In this document: piece by piece, positions 1 to 6,865 of the stretch
Layout of the letters: the number at the start of each line of letters is the position of its first letter
How positions within the stretch are numbered: position 1 is the first letter of the stretch
Program-made: the position numbers and the translations under genes
The notes under the pieces: generated by a model
Seen by the model: the letters and a program-made list of their open reading frames with translations, nothing else
What the model was told of the DNA's origin: nothing
Database searches by the model: none
DNA from: Deltaproteobacteria bacterium
GTDB taxonomy: Bacteria > Desulfobacterota > Desulfobacteria > Desulfobacterales > SURF-15
DNA: 8,629 nt
Assembly (NCBI GenBank): GCA_024644775.1
Contig: JAHEHB010000225.1
Span: 1 to 8,629 of the forward strand
Reading direction: 5' to 3'

Positions 1-909
1 GGGAATCAGTGATAAAAGTGCCGACCCTTTTCTCGTCCAGGCGTTCCAAAGGAAAGGTTTTATATACGATAGGAGCTTCCGAAAGATTAGAAAGGAGACG
101 GTTGCAATCATCCCGATATGCAAACCCGATATGGCAAGGAGATGGCCGACACCGGCTCGATGGAAAATTTCAAAAAACTCTGGAGAAATACCGGATCGAT
201 CACCGACCACCAGTGCTTTTAGAACGGCATTGGTGTCCCCTTTTGCCGTATTGTCAATCAGTTGAGATATCCTGTTTCGGGCCTGCTGGATACGCCAACG
301 GATTCCTTTTTGCGTTGATTTGTTCGAAACGTTGAGTTTTTTGGCTGATGTATAGGCGGTCCCCCATATTTTTCGAAACTTCATATATTTGCGGTAATCG
401 AAAGCCCCAGGGTTCATAAAATTACGAAATGACTTGATTTTACTTACGAAAGATACAGTATTGCCCAGGGCAAGCTCGGGGCATCTACCGTAGACGGAGA
501 CTTGTATGCGACCGGTTACGGGATGGGAACGTTGCATCCGTGCAATGGCTTCAACTCGCAAAATGAACCGTGTCCTTTTGGCATTTTTAAACGGATGCTC
601 ATCGATGACACCGGTAATCTCCCAAGGATGGGAATCAATAAAATGGATGATGTGATGGGGGGGAAATCGGGGGGATATCCACGGTTGAAGCGACAGATAA
701 CCGAGAGACACAAAAAGGAGGAGCGGCGCTATTGAGATTTTCTTTTTTTTCCATATTGAAAGACAAATAACGGCAATGCACGCGATATAGAGCCCAAAAG
801 CCCATGTTGTTTGACCTGAAAACCGGTCGCCAACAAAGATACCGATTGCCATTGCCACTAGTAGCGGCATGATCGGCCGAAAAAACATCGTGTCGGCCAT
901 TGCTTTCAT
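1..909 (-). CDS. comEC: ComEC/Rec2 family DNA-uptake channel protein (partial, 3' end beyond window)
   Basis: Inner-membrane protein that carries single-stranded DNA into the cytoplasm during natural transformation. I translated 303 codons from the ATG at 909 to base 1 without a stop, so this is one intact frame that leaves the window. Seen: hydrophobic N-terminal segments at about residues 11-28, 36-53 and 60-76; a soluble stretch at about 95-195, including NPGAFDYRKYM near 166-176, that matches the DUF4131 region; then the start of the Competence domain with LLAISGLHIG at about 257-266, a hallmark of ComEC. The family usually has 650-850 residues, so over half is missing, including any C-terminal beta-lactamase-like domain. 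It starts 14 bases after the murA stop. The Shine-Dalgarno is weak, and ATG codons at 909, 900 and 888 are all possible; 909 is the longest of these. An ATG at 913 is in another frame. Runs of A8, C6 and C7 lie in the first 90 codons. Family is sure; the exact start is not. Confidence 0.9.
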   Translation of the reverse strand, partial: MKAMADTMFFRPIMPLLVAMAIGIFVGDRFSGQTTWAFGLYIACIAVICLSIWKKKKISIAPLLLFVSLGYLSLQPWISPRFPPHHIIHFIDSHPWEITGVIDEHPFKNAKRTRFILRVEAIARMQRSHPVTGRIQVSVYGRCPELALGNTVSFVSKIKSFRNFMNPGAFDYRKYMKFRKIWGTAYTSAKKLNVSNKSTQKGIRWRIQQARNRISQLIDNTAKGDTNAVLKALVVGDRSGISPEFFEIFHRAGVGHLLAISGLHIGMIATVSFLIFRKLLSYIKPFLWNAWTRKGSALLSLIP

Positions 910-923
910 CCATCGAAATCGTT

Positions 924-2177
924 TTAACCTTTAATGCGTTTTATACTTACACCAAGTTTTGAAAATTTTTCTTCAATGGCTTCATATCCCCGATCCAAAT
1001 GATAGACGCGATTCAACACCGTCTTGCCCTGTGCAACGAGACCCGCCAGAACCAGGGAAGCACTTGCCCGAAGGTCGGTTGCCATTACCGGCGCCCCTGA
1101 AAGTTTTGGTGCCCCTTTTATGGTGGCGGTATTTCCGATTATGGTGATATCGGCGCCCATTCTTTTAAGTTCACCGACATGGATGAATCGGTTTTCAAAA
1201 ATGGTTTCGGAAATGATACTCGTCCCTTTCGCCACGCTCATCAGTACCATAAACTGAGCTTGTAAATCTGTGGGAAAACCGGGATAGGGTAGGGTTTTAA
1301 TATCAATACTTTCAATTTCGTCGGCCCCCGAAATATGAACTTGATTTTCTCCAATTTCCACCGTAGCCCCCGCAAGCCGCAGTTTGTCGATAACCGCTTC
1401 AAGGTGGTTCGGTTCACAATTCAAAAGGGTTATTTCGCCACCGGTTAATGCGGAGGCAATCATAAACGTACCGGCTTCGATGCGATCCGGAATGACCGGA
1501 ACGGAAACCGGATGCAGTTCAGAAACACCGGTTATCGTGATAGTAGGGGTGCCGGCTCCCTCAAGGTGCGCACCCATTTTGTTGAGAACATCCGCCAGTG
1601 CAACAACCTCGGGTTCTTGCGCCGCGTTGGAAAGTGTTGTGACACCGTCCGCCAAAACAGCCGCCATCATCAGATTTTCAGTGCCTGTCACGGTTGCTAG
1701 ATCAAAAAATATATCATTGCCCTTTAAACGGTCCGCAGATGCCTCCACATAACCATGTTCCAATTTTATGTTTGCCCCAAGACGTCGAAGCCCTTCCAAA
1801 TGTAGATTGATGGGCCGGGCACCGATGGCGCACCCACCGGGTAAAGACACCCGTGCTTTCTTAAGTCTTGCGATAAGCGGGCCTAACACCAAAATGGAAG
1901 CTCGCATTTTCCGTACGATGTCATACGGCGCCTCATGGTTGCAAAGGCCACTCGCATCGATTCGGACACAATCGGTGTCGGTTTCGATTCGTGCCCCCAG
2001 ATTCGATAAAAGTTGCTTTACGCTTTGAATGTCATGTAAATTTGGGACATTTAAAAAAGTACTTTCTCCATCCGTAAGCAGCGATGAAATCAGTAAGGGG
2101 AGGGCTGCATTCTTTGCACCGCTGACTTTTATTTTTCCCTCAAGACGTCGGCCGCCTTCGATAACGATCTTATCCAT
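924..2177 (-). CDS. murA: UDP-N-acetylglucosamine 1-carboxyvinyltransferase
   Basis: Cytoplasmic enzyme that transfers enolpyruvate from phosphoenolpyruvate to UDP-GlcNAc, the first committed step of peptidoglycan synthesis. The 417-residue protein is full length for the family. Catalytic landmarks are in the expected places by comparison with E. coli MurA: K22-N23 in SGAKNAALP, the loop cysteine C116 in [12 protein letters not shown]304 in [10 protein letters not shown]370 in TDLRASA and R396 in HLDRGYEA. Because the loop residue is Cys and not Asp, the enzyme should be sensitive to fosfomycin (inference). The ATG at 2177 has an AGGGG Shine-Dalgarno five bases upstream. A long hairpin lies between it and the preceding 52-codon gene, so murA may be partly insulated from the qrc genes. 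comEC follows after 14 bases, suggesting joint transcription. Confidence 0.97.
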   Translation of the reverse strand: MDKIVIEGGRRLEGKIKVSGAKNAALPLLISSLLTDGESTFLNVPNLHDIQSVKQLLSNLGARIETDTDCVRIDASGLCNHEAPYDIVRKMRASILVLGPLIARLKKARVSLPGGCAIGARPINLHLEGLRRLGANIKLEHGYVEASADRLKGNDIFFDLATVTGTENLMMAAVLADGVTTLSNAAQEPEVVALADVLNKMGAHLEGAGTPTITITGVSELHPVSVPVIPDRIEAGTFMIASALTGGEITLLNCEPNHLEAVIDKLRLAGATVEIGENQVHISGADEIESIDIKTLPYPGFPTDLQAQFMVLMSVAKGTSIISETIFENRFIHVGELKRMGADITIIGNTATIKGAPKLSGAPVMATDLRASASLVLAGLVAQGKTVLNRVYHLDRGYEAIEEKFSKLGVSIKRIKG

Positions 2178-2205
2178 ATTTGCCCCTGCGAGATTGTTAA
2201 GCGAA

Positions 2206-2241
2206 AAGAGCGCTTCCCCGCATACCGGGATAAGCGCTCTT
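2206..2241 (-). terminator. Hairpin between the 52-codon gene and murA: weak terminator or attenuator
   Basis: The arms AAGAGCGCTT (2206-2215) and AAGCGCTCTT (2232-2241) are perfect 10-bp complements. Inside, after a small asymmetric bulge, CCCG (2217-2220) can pair with CGGG (2226-2229) around a five-base loop. Read on the minus strand, the 3' arm runs into TTTTCGC, so the U run is only four long and partly within the stem. It sits about 22 bases past the stop of the 52-codon gene and 28 bases before the murA start. It is therefore positioned to lower read-through from the qrc genes into murA, or to protect the upstream mRNA 3' end. The stem is seen; function is inference. Confidence 0.6.
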
Positions 2242-2263
2242 AAACAAATGATTCACTTTTTAT

Positions 2264-2422
2264 TTAGTGGTGCTGGGAGCCCTTCCCTTTGTAGGTATCG
2301 TACACTGCCTTTAGGATGCAGAAGGTTATACCGATACCGATCACATTCAGGGCAAACCACAGCGCCCCGTGAAATAACAGATGACTCATATCCCAGATCC
2401 ATTCAAACGAAAACGGCAGCAT
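2264..2422 (-). CDS. Small single-span membrane protein (52 aa) following qrcD
   Basis: Unrecognised short gene. The ATG at 2422 is preceded by a perfect AGGAGG at seven-base spacing, and the frame ends in TAA at 2264-2266. Its N-terminus begins MLPFSFEWIW, followed by one hydrophobic segment at about residues 14-37 (SHLLFHGALWFALNVIGIGI is its core). A charged tail (YDTYKGKGSQHH) ends the protein. It has His14 and His18 near one end of the span and a single Cys35. The gene lies 22 bases downstream of qrcD and upstream of the hairpin before murA, so it belongs with the qrc genes and not with murA. Small one-span subunits are common in respiratory membrane complexes (CydX and CcoQ are examples), so an accessory subunit of Qrc near QrcD is plausible. 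That is inference from position and topology; I recognise no family. The coding call rests on the strong ribosome site, clean hydrophobic topology and placement. Confidence 0.82.
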   Translation of the reverse strand: MLPFSFEWIWDMSHLLFHGALWFALNVIGIGITFCILKAVYDTYKGKGSQHH

Positions 2423-2429
2423 CTTGTTT

Positions 2430-2435
2430 CCTCCT
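2430..2435 (-). promoter_or_regulatory. Strong Shine-Dalgarno of the 52-codon gene
   Basis: AGGAGG on the minus strand, seven bases before the ATG at 2422. It is the best ribosome-binding site in the window and is the main reason to accept this short frame as translated. Confidence 0.8.
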
Positions 2436-2444
2436 GGAGGCGGA

Positions 2445-3659
2445 TTATCCTTCCATGATATAGAGTTCTTTCTCTTGCGGAAATACCGGCAAATAGCGGT
2501 ACGAGAGCATAATCAAAATAATTCCGTAGGCGATGGGCAGTATGGTTGTCGCTACTTCCTGCCAACTCGGCATATACATATTCCAGCTTTCGAAAGGCAA
2601 TACGGGTATGGCCAGGACCTGGAGTATCATTACCCATCGGTTCACACAAACCCCAATCACCGCCAAGCTAATACCAACCGTCAGTATCGTACCGTTGCTC
2701 CGCCAGTTTTTATTTGTCAGGATAGCAGCCGGTATGATACCGCAAATGACGATCTCTAAAATCAGTATCCAAATACCGTAAAAGGGATTGTTGGAATAAA
2801 AATCCATCAGGTTAAATCCCTTTGACGGCGCGGTCACCGAAGCCCAATATATGGTATCAATAATTTTGGCAATTATCTTGGCCAGCAGCTGGATGACATT
2901 GTCTTTTACGAGTTTTTTTTTGGTTATTTTTTCAGTGATTCGCGTGATAAGAATCGTAAAACAGGGACCGCAAGCGGCAGCAGACCATGTAAATAAAAAG
3001 AATGTCCAGGGCCATACAAAGATTCCTTCCCTGTATCCAAAAGGGCGTGCAAACAGTACACCCGAGACACCCCCCAAGGACCCTTGATGGAAGAAAGAGA
3101 GAAACGCACCGGTGGCGGCAAACACCGCCATGGCCTCGTGCATGTTATGACTTAAGTTGTGGAAGAAGGGAACTCTGTCGATTTCTCGGTTCTCAAGAAT
3201 CAACGGTAGGTATTCAATGGTCAAAACACCGAAATAGACCGTGAGACAGAAAGCCACCTCCGTCAACATGGAATGGACATTGGCGTGCCAGAAAATATAC
3301 CACCCTCTCAACGGTTGTCCGATATCGATGCCTAAAATAAGCAGCGCCGAACTGTAGCAAATAAACCCAATGAGTACCGCGTAGTTGATAATATTTTTTA
3401 GATCGTCGATTCCGACGATGTATCGAAGAAAACCGGTAAAAAAAGCGCCACCGCCCAGTGCTATAACGGTGAGGTCTGCCCAGATCCAGAGCGCGAATCC
3501 ATAGGCATCGTTCATATTGGTTTGATTCAGCCCCTTAAACCAGACAAGCAGCATGGCGTAGACACCCCAGAGCAGAACAGCGCCGACAACCGCAATTCCT
3601 AAAGCAAATTGCCACAACGGGCATCGCTTAACGCCTTCGGGTATTAGTGCAGAATCCAT
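2445..3659 (-). CDS. qrcD: Menaquinone reductase QrcD, NrfD-family integral membrane subunit
   Basis: Membrane subunit of the Qrc complex, where menaquinone is reduced with electrons delivered from QrcC. NrfD/PsrC-type subunits of this kind take up protons from the cytoplasm, so the reaction can be electrogenic (known for Qrc). The 404-residue protein has eight to ten hydrophobic spans, clearest at about 14-40, 54-79, 92-112, 128-150, 173-192, 212-238, 293-315, 324-350 and 368-390. Family-like motifs are DIGQPLRGWYIFWHANVHSM (about 112-131), which leads into a helix, and FFHQGSLGGVSG (about 189-200). There is no signal peptide, as expected for a polytopic protein. The ATG at 3659 has AAGGAG seven bases upstream. 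It follows qrcC after 88 bases, the longest gap inside the qrc cluster. A run of nine A on the coding strand encodes Lys247-249. A generic NrfD subunit of another complex is the alternative, but the gene order favours Qrc. Confidence 0.92.
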   Translation of the reverse strand: MDSALIPEGVKRCPLWQFALGIAVVGAVLLWGVYAMLLVWFKGLNQTNMNDAYGFALWIWADLTVIALGGGAFFTGFLRYIVGIDDLKNIINYAVLIGFICYSSALLILGIDIGQPLRGWYIFWHANVHSMLTEVAFCLTVYFGVLTIEYLPLILENREIDRVPFFHNLSHNMHEAMAVFAATGAFLSFFHQGSLGGVSGVLFARPFGYREGIFVWPWTFFLFTWSAAACGPCFTILITRITEKITKKKLVKDNVIQLLAKIIAKIIDTIYWASVTAPSKGFNLMDFYSNNPFYGIWILILEIVICGIIPAAILTNKNWRSNGTILTVGISLAVIGVCVNRWVMILQVLAIPVLPFESWNMYMPSWQEVATTILPIAYGIILIMLSYRYLPVFPQEKELYIMEG

Positions 3660-3693
3660 TCCTATGCTCCTTGGTTTTTAAAAATTTCGTTGG

Positions 3694-3747
3694 TCATTTG
3701 TCATTTGCAACATAGCGATTACACCGGCCTATGGCAAAATTCATTTG
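3694..3747 (+). repeat. Heptamer TCATTTG, three copies in the qrcC-qrcD spacer
   Basis: TCATTTG occurs in tandem at 3694-3700 and 3701-3707 and again at 3741-3747, all inside the 88-base spacer. One more copy, inverted, lies at 2245-2251 in the spacer before murA. The copies are seen directly. They could be the remains of a short tandem repeat; no function can be assigned. Confidence 0.45.
3706..3736 (-). other. Possible intercistronic hairpin between qrcC and qrcD
   Basis: CATAG (3711-3715) pairs with CTATG (3729-3733), and TGC (3706-3708) with GCA (3734-3736) across a two-base bulge, leaving a 13-base loop. No T run follows on either strand, so it does not look like an intrinsic terminator. 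It could affect mRNA processing or qrcD translation, or be chance in a spacer; the stem is short. Confidence 0.3.
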
Positions 3748-4539
3748 TTAGGTTTTTTTTAGTTTCTTTTCATGAGCTAAATAGTTGTCACCCGCCCGCC
3801 TGACCCACTCTTTGCTCGAAATATAGTATACTTTCGGGTTTGTCTGGAGTTTTTCGAGCAGTCGGAAGGCATTGGGGTTTTTCTTTAACTTGTACACTGC
3901 ATGTTTGGGATTATTTAAATCACCAAACGTGATTGCCCCTGCCGGGCAGGCCTGTGCACAAGCCGTTTGATACTCATCCTCTTCAATTCCGCTGCGTCCC
4001 TCCATAAAGGCCTTGTTTTTAGCAAGCTGGTACCGGTGGAAGCAGAAGCTACATTTTTCCACCACGCCTCTCATTCGTACCGATACATCGGGATTGAGAT
4101 ATTTTTCCATCCCTTTCGGCCACACGGGGTCCCACCAGTTAAAATACCGGACATGATACGGACAGGCTGCCATGCAATACCTGCATCCAAAACATCGCGT
4201 GTAAATTTGACTCACAATACCGGTTTCTTTGCTATAATCCGTTGCCGTTGCAGGACATACCGAAACACACGGGGAGTGACCATGTTCTCCGGGTCCTCCA
4301 CAATGCATGCAGGGCCTGGGCAGATAGCATGTATCCGCATCCGGAAAGGATTTACCGTTTGTGAGCCGATAGACGCGCATCCATGTGATGCTATCTAACT
4401 TGTTGGATTCATCCTCTTTGAACGGCACATTGTTTTCCGCCATACAGGCAACCATGCATGATCCGCAACCCGTGCACAAATCCAGATCAATGACCATCCC
4501 GAACTTTTGGGCTGTTGTGTGATTATTTGTTTCTTGCAT
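3748..4539 (-). CDS. qrcC: Menaquinone reductase QrcC, four-cluster ferredoxin-type subunit
   Basis: Periplasmic iron-sulfur subunit carrying electrons between QrcA/QrcB and the quinone site of QrcD. Sixteen cysteines form four cluster motifs: C22-C25-C28-C32; C77-C80-C91-C95; C116-C119-C122-C126; C163-C166-C194-C198. This is the pattern of PsrB/DmsB/NrfC-type subunits. The protein (263 aa) has no signal peptide, so it probably crosses the membrane bound to the Tat-exported QrcB. The ATG at 4539 was preferred over an adjacent in-frame TTG at 4542 because GAGG lies five bases before the ATG and only two before the TTG. qrcB ends 21 bases upstream. The basic C-terminus (HEKKLKKT) and KEWVRRAG at about 243-250 may contact QrcD (inference). 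The cluster types cannot be told from sequence; reported Qrc includes one [3Fe-4S]. Confidence 0.93.
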   Translation of the reverse strand: MQETNNHTTAQKFGMVIDLDLCTGCGSCMVACMAENNVPFKEDESNKLDSITWMRVYRLTNGKSFPDADTCYLPRPCMHCGGPGEHGHSPCVSVCPATATDYSKETGIVSQIYTRCFGCRYCMAACPYHVRYFNWWDPVWPKGMEKYLNPDVSVRMRGVVEKCSFCFHRYQLAKNKAFMEGRSGIEEDEYQTACAQACPAGAITFGDLNNPKHAVYKLKKNPNAFRLLEKLQTNPKVYYISSKEWVRRAGDNYLAHEKKLKKT

Positions 4540-4560
4540 CAAAACCTCATTTCAATTTAA

Positions 4561-6843
4561 TCAAGCCTTACTCAGGTTTGCGCGGATTCCCCAGGCTTCG
4601 TTTAACCCGGAGTCCGGATCTAAAATAGGGCCGATGAGATCATTGACGTTGACTCCTTTTCCTGCCAAATACCCGTCATAGGCAGTGTGGCCCAATCCCC
4701 TGGGTAGTGCGATAATTCCCGGCATAATTCCATCGGAAAGATGAATCTTTACCCGCGTCGTTCCTTTCGGTGTGTTTAGCTGAGCATATCTACCTTCAGA
4801 TAACTTCAACTTTTTAGCGGTTTCCGGATTTATTTCCACGAAAATATCGTTACCTTTTAGGACAACGTCTTCAACGGTTTTAATGAGAAAAGGGGGATCG
4901 CCGATAAAACGGTTTGCTAGACGCATGGAATCGCAGGGAATCAGAAGTAACGGATAGGAATCTGTGTCTCCTTGGAGTTTTAAAGGTTGAAACCCCGGAA
5001 GTATCGGACGCATCGTGGTTTCTGTTTGAGAACCGTTACCAATAACAAATTCAAATTTTGTCGATGATGTTTCAAAGGCTTGATACCACCCCGGAGGAGT
5101 GTTTTTTGGGTCTGTCCAATATCCTTTTCCCAAAAGAATATCAAGTTTCTCGCCAAGGGTGGCCTCCAGACAGGCTTCATAATTTTTCCAGGGAAACGCC
5201 TCTGCAATCCCCCCCCCCAGACCTTTTGCCATGTGAAGGATGACATCACCAATATGTCGTGTGTTGTGCAATGGTGAGACCACCGGCCGTGTCAGGCCGA
5301 TGATTTGTTTTTGCAGACCCAAGGGCTGCGGCACATCTTCGTACCGTTCAAGATAGATATGATTTGGAAGGATTAAATCTGCGTATTGGGTCGTTTCATC
5401 CATGTACGATGAAAAATTGACGATATACGGCACTTTATCGAATGCCGTTTTTACCGCATCGGCACCCGGCAGCGTAAAAACGGGATTGGCGCCTGCGACA
5501 AACAAAATGTTTATGGGATACGCCGTTCCCGAATTAATGTTTTCCATGAAACGATGGATCAAATACCGTGAATTGGGAAATGTCTCGCTCTCTGCTTCAT
5601 CCAAACGCCCTTTTTGAATACCTGTTGAGGCGATTTGATCCATTTCGGGTTCCGGCCAATCGATGTAATTCGGTTCCGGTACCGCCCAAACGCCCCCTTC
5701 AGTATTCAGGTTGCCGACCAGGGCGTTTAAGGTGTGTACCGCCATAAACTCACGGAGACTACCCGGTGTTCCACCCTGACCGCGGCCGCTGATTGCAAGC
5801 GGCTGTTTCGCTTTTGCAAAGGCTTCGGCCAATGAGACGATGGTCTTCTCGTCAATACCGGTGATTTTAGCGACCCGATCCGGGCGATATTCCTTTAGCA
5901 CATTTTGTTTAAAACCTTCATGAACGTTGCCCTGACTGTCGGTCCAGTCGTTGAACCCGAAGGCATAATTTTCGATAAAATTATGATTGTACAGTGATTT
6001 TTCGATGATTGCATGGGCAATTCCAAGCGCCAGCGCTGCTTCTGTTCCCGGATTTGCGGGAATCCACTGATCTGCCTTGGCGGCGGTTATGGATAACCTC
6101 GGCTCTATTTGGATCACCTTACCGCCGGTTTTGCGCAACTTACTGTTTGCTCGGAACATGCGAACCGGCGATCCCCAGCCTTCAATCATACCGCTTCCGA
6201 AACTTAAAACAAAATCTGAGTTTTCAATATCGAATCCAGCCGAGGCCTGTAATCCGTGCATTGAATGCAGCATCAGTTCGTAGGTATCCTGCATGGAAGG
6301 CATACGGAGAAAATTCGGAGATCCATAGACGGTCAGAAATCTTTCGAGCAATTTCGGAACCGTTCCTTGATCCGATTGGGAAATACAGGCGATCGTGTGG
6401 GCTTTTTCGTTTTGTCTTATCTCACCGAGTTTTGCGACGATCTCTGATATGGCTTTTTGCCAGGATATTTTTTGCCAATTGCCGTCGCCCCGTTTTCCCA
6501 ATCGCTTTAATGGTGACGAGATGCGGGTGGGGCCGTACAGCAGCTGCGGGCCGGAAAGACCCAATATGCAAATTCCCCCGTCGTTGACCGGGTGTCCTTT
6601 CATTCCCTCTATTTTGACGACACGATTATCGATTTTGCGAACGGTAATTCCACATCCACCAGGGCAGAGTGTGCATGCGGAATTTACATAAGAAACTTCT
6701 CCATCCGACGGGACCGGCGTCCATGGCCAGTTTTGTGACCAAATGGAAAGATCATCCGTTAATTTCCATGGAAGCGGTGAAAGTGCCGTACCGGCAGCCC
6801 CTCCAATTACAAAAGATAGAAAACTTCTTCTGTCTATTTTCAT
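4561..6843 (-). CDS. qrcB: Menaquinone reductase QrcB, molybdopterin oxidoreductase-like subunit
   Basis: Large periplasmic subunit of Qrc, related to the molybdopterin oxidoreductase superfamily (PsrA/PhsA side) but reported to carry no molybdenum. The 760 residues show a Tat signal (DRRSFLSFVIGG at about 4-15), an Fe-S motif at C57, C60, C64 and C92, the long central fold, and a C-terminal dinucleotide-binding-like domain from about 640. Two features suggest loss of catalysis. After the fourth Cys the sequence is C-I-L-G, where catalytic members have a Lys or Arg (C-x-K-G). In the segment that normally holds the Mo-binding Cys, Sec or Ser (SPNFLRMPSMQDTYE, about 175-189), my hand alignment puts Gln at that position. 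The ATG at 6843 has AGAGGT upstream. qrcA ends 22 bases before. Codons 542-545 contain ten consecutive G. A catalytic PsrA-type enzyme is the alternative but fits less well. Confidence 0.93.
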   Translation of the reverse strand: MKIDRRSFLSFVIGGAAGTALSPLPWKLTDDLSIWSQNWPWTPVPSDGEVSYVNSACTLCPGGCGITVRKIDNRVVKIEGMKGHPVNDGGICILGLSGPQLLYGPTRISSPLKRLGKRGDGNWQKISWQKAISEIVAKLGEIRQNEKAHTIACISQSDQGTVPKLLERFLTVYGSPNFLRMPSMQDTYELMLHSMHGLQASAGFDIENSDFVLSFGSGMIEGWGSPVRMFRANSKLRKTGGKVIQIEPRLSITAAKADQWIPANPGTEAALALGIAHAIIEKSLYNHNFIENYAFGFNDWTDSQGNVHEGFKQNVLKEYRPDRVAKITGIDEKTIVSLAEAFAKAKQPLAISGRGQGGTPGSLREFMAVHTLNALVGNLNTEGGVWAVPEPNYIDWPEPEMDQIASTGIQKGRLDEAESETFPNSRYLIHRFMENINSGTAYPINILFVAGANPVFTLPGADAVKTAFDKVPYIVNFSSYMDETTQYADLILPNHIYLERYEDVPQPLGLQKQIIGLTRPVVSPLHNTRHIGDVILHMAKGLGGGIAEAFPWKNYEACLEATLGEKLDILLGKGYWTDPKNTPPGWYQAFETSSTKFEFVIGNGSQTETTMRPILPGFQPLKLQGDTDSYPLLLIPCDSMRLANRFIGDPPFLIKTVEDVVLKGNDIFVEINPETAKKLKLSEGRYAQLNTPKGTTRVKIHLSDGIMPGIIALPRGLGHTAYDGYLAGKGVNVNDLIGPILDPDSGLNEAWGIRANLSKA
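5209..5218 (-). repeat. Homopolymer G10 tract within qrcB
   Basis: Ten consecutive C on the plus strand read as ten G in the qrcB coding strand, covering the last base of Leu542 and Gly543-545. The frame is intact at this length. A single-base slip would cut off about the last 215 residues. The tract is seen; any slippage is inference. Confidence 0.95.
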
Positions 6844-6865
6844 CGATTTGACCTCTTAGGCTTCT

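Noticed and set aside
9..335. A 108-residue plus-strand frame at the left edge.
   Set aside because: It lies antisense to the coding part of comEC that contains the Competence-domain motif, and shows no domain or ribosome site.
516..713. A 65-residue minus-strand frame that could look like a frameshifted continuation of the upstream frame.
   Set aside because: It is simply another reading of comEC; the comEC frame is continuous here, so no frameshift is needed.
635..913. A 92-residue minus-strand frame beginning at the ATG at 913.
   Set aside because: It overlaps comEC in another frame, is low in hydrophobic order, and ends within the C-rich stretch. The overlapping frame starting at 909 gives a clear ComEC sequence with LLAISGLHIG.
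2029..2463. A 144-residue plus-strand frame covering the murA start and the 52-codon gene.
   Set aside because: It runs antisense through the murA N-terminus, the hairpin and the small gene, with basic low-complexity composition and no motif.
6009..6587. A 192-residue plus-strand frame inside qrcB.
   Set aside because: It is antisense to the well-supported QrcB Fe-S and ligand region and has no recognisable domain.
4561..6843. QrcB/C/D as a polysulfide, thiosulfate or formate enzyme, or as an alternative complex III.
   Set aside because: The gene order with an anchored multihaem cytochrome first, the missing Mo ligand and a separate FeS subunit fit Qrc better; alternative complex III has a fused ActB and further subunits.
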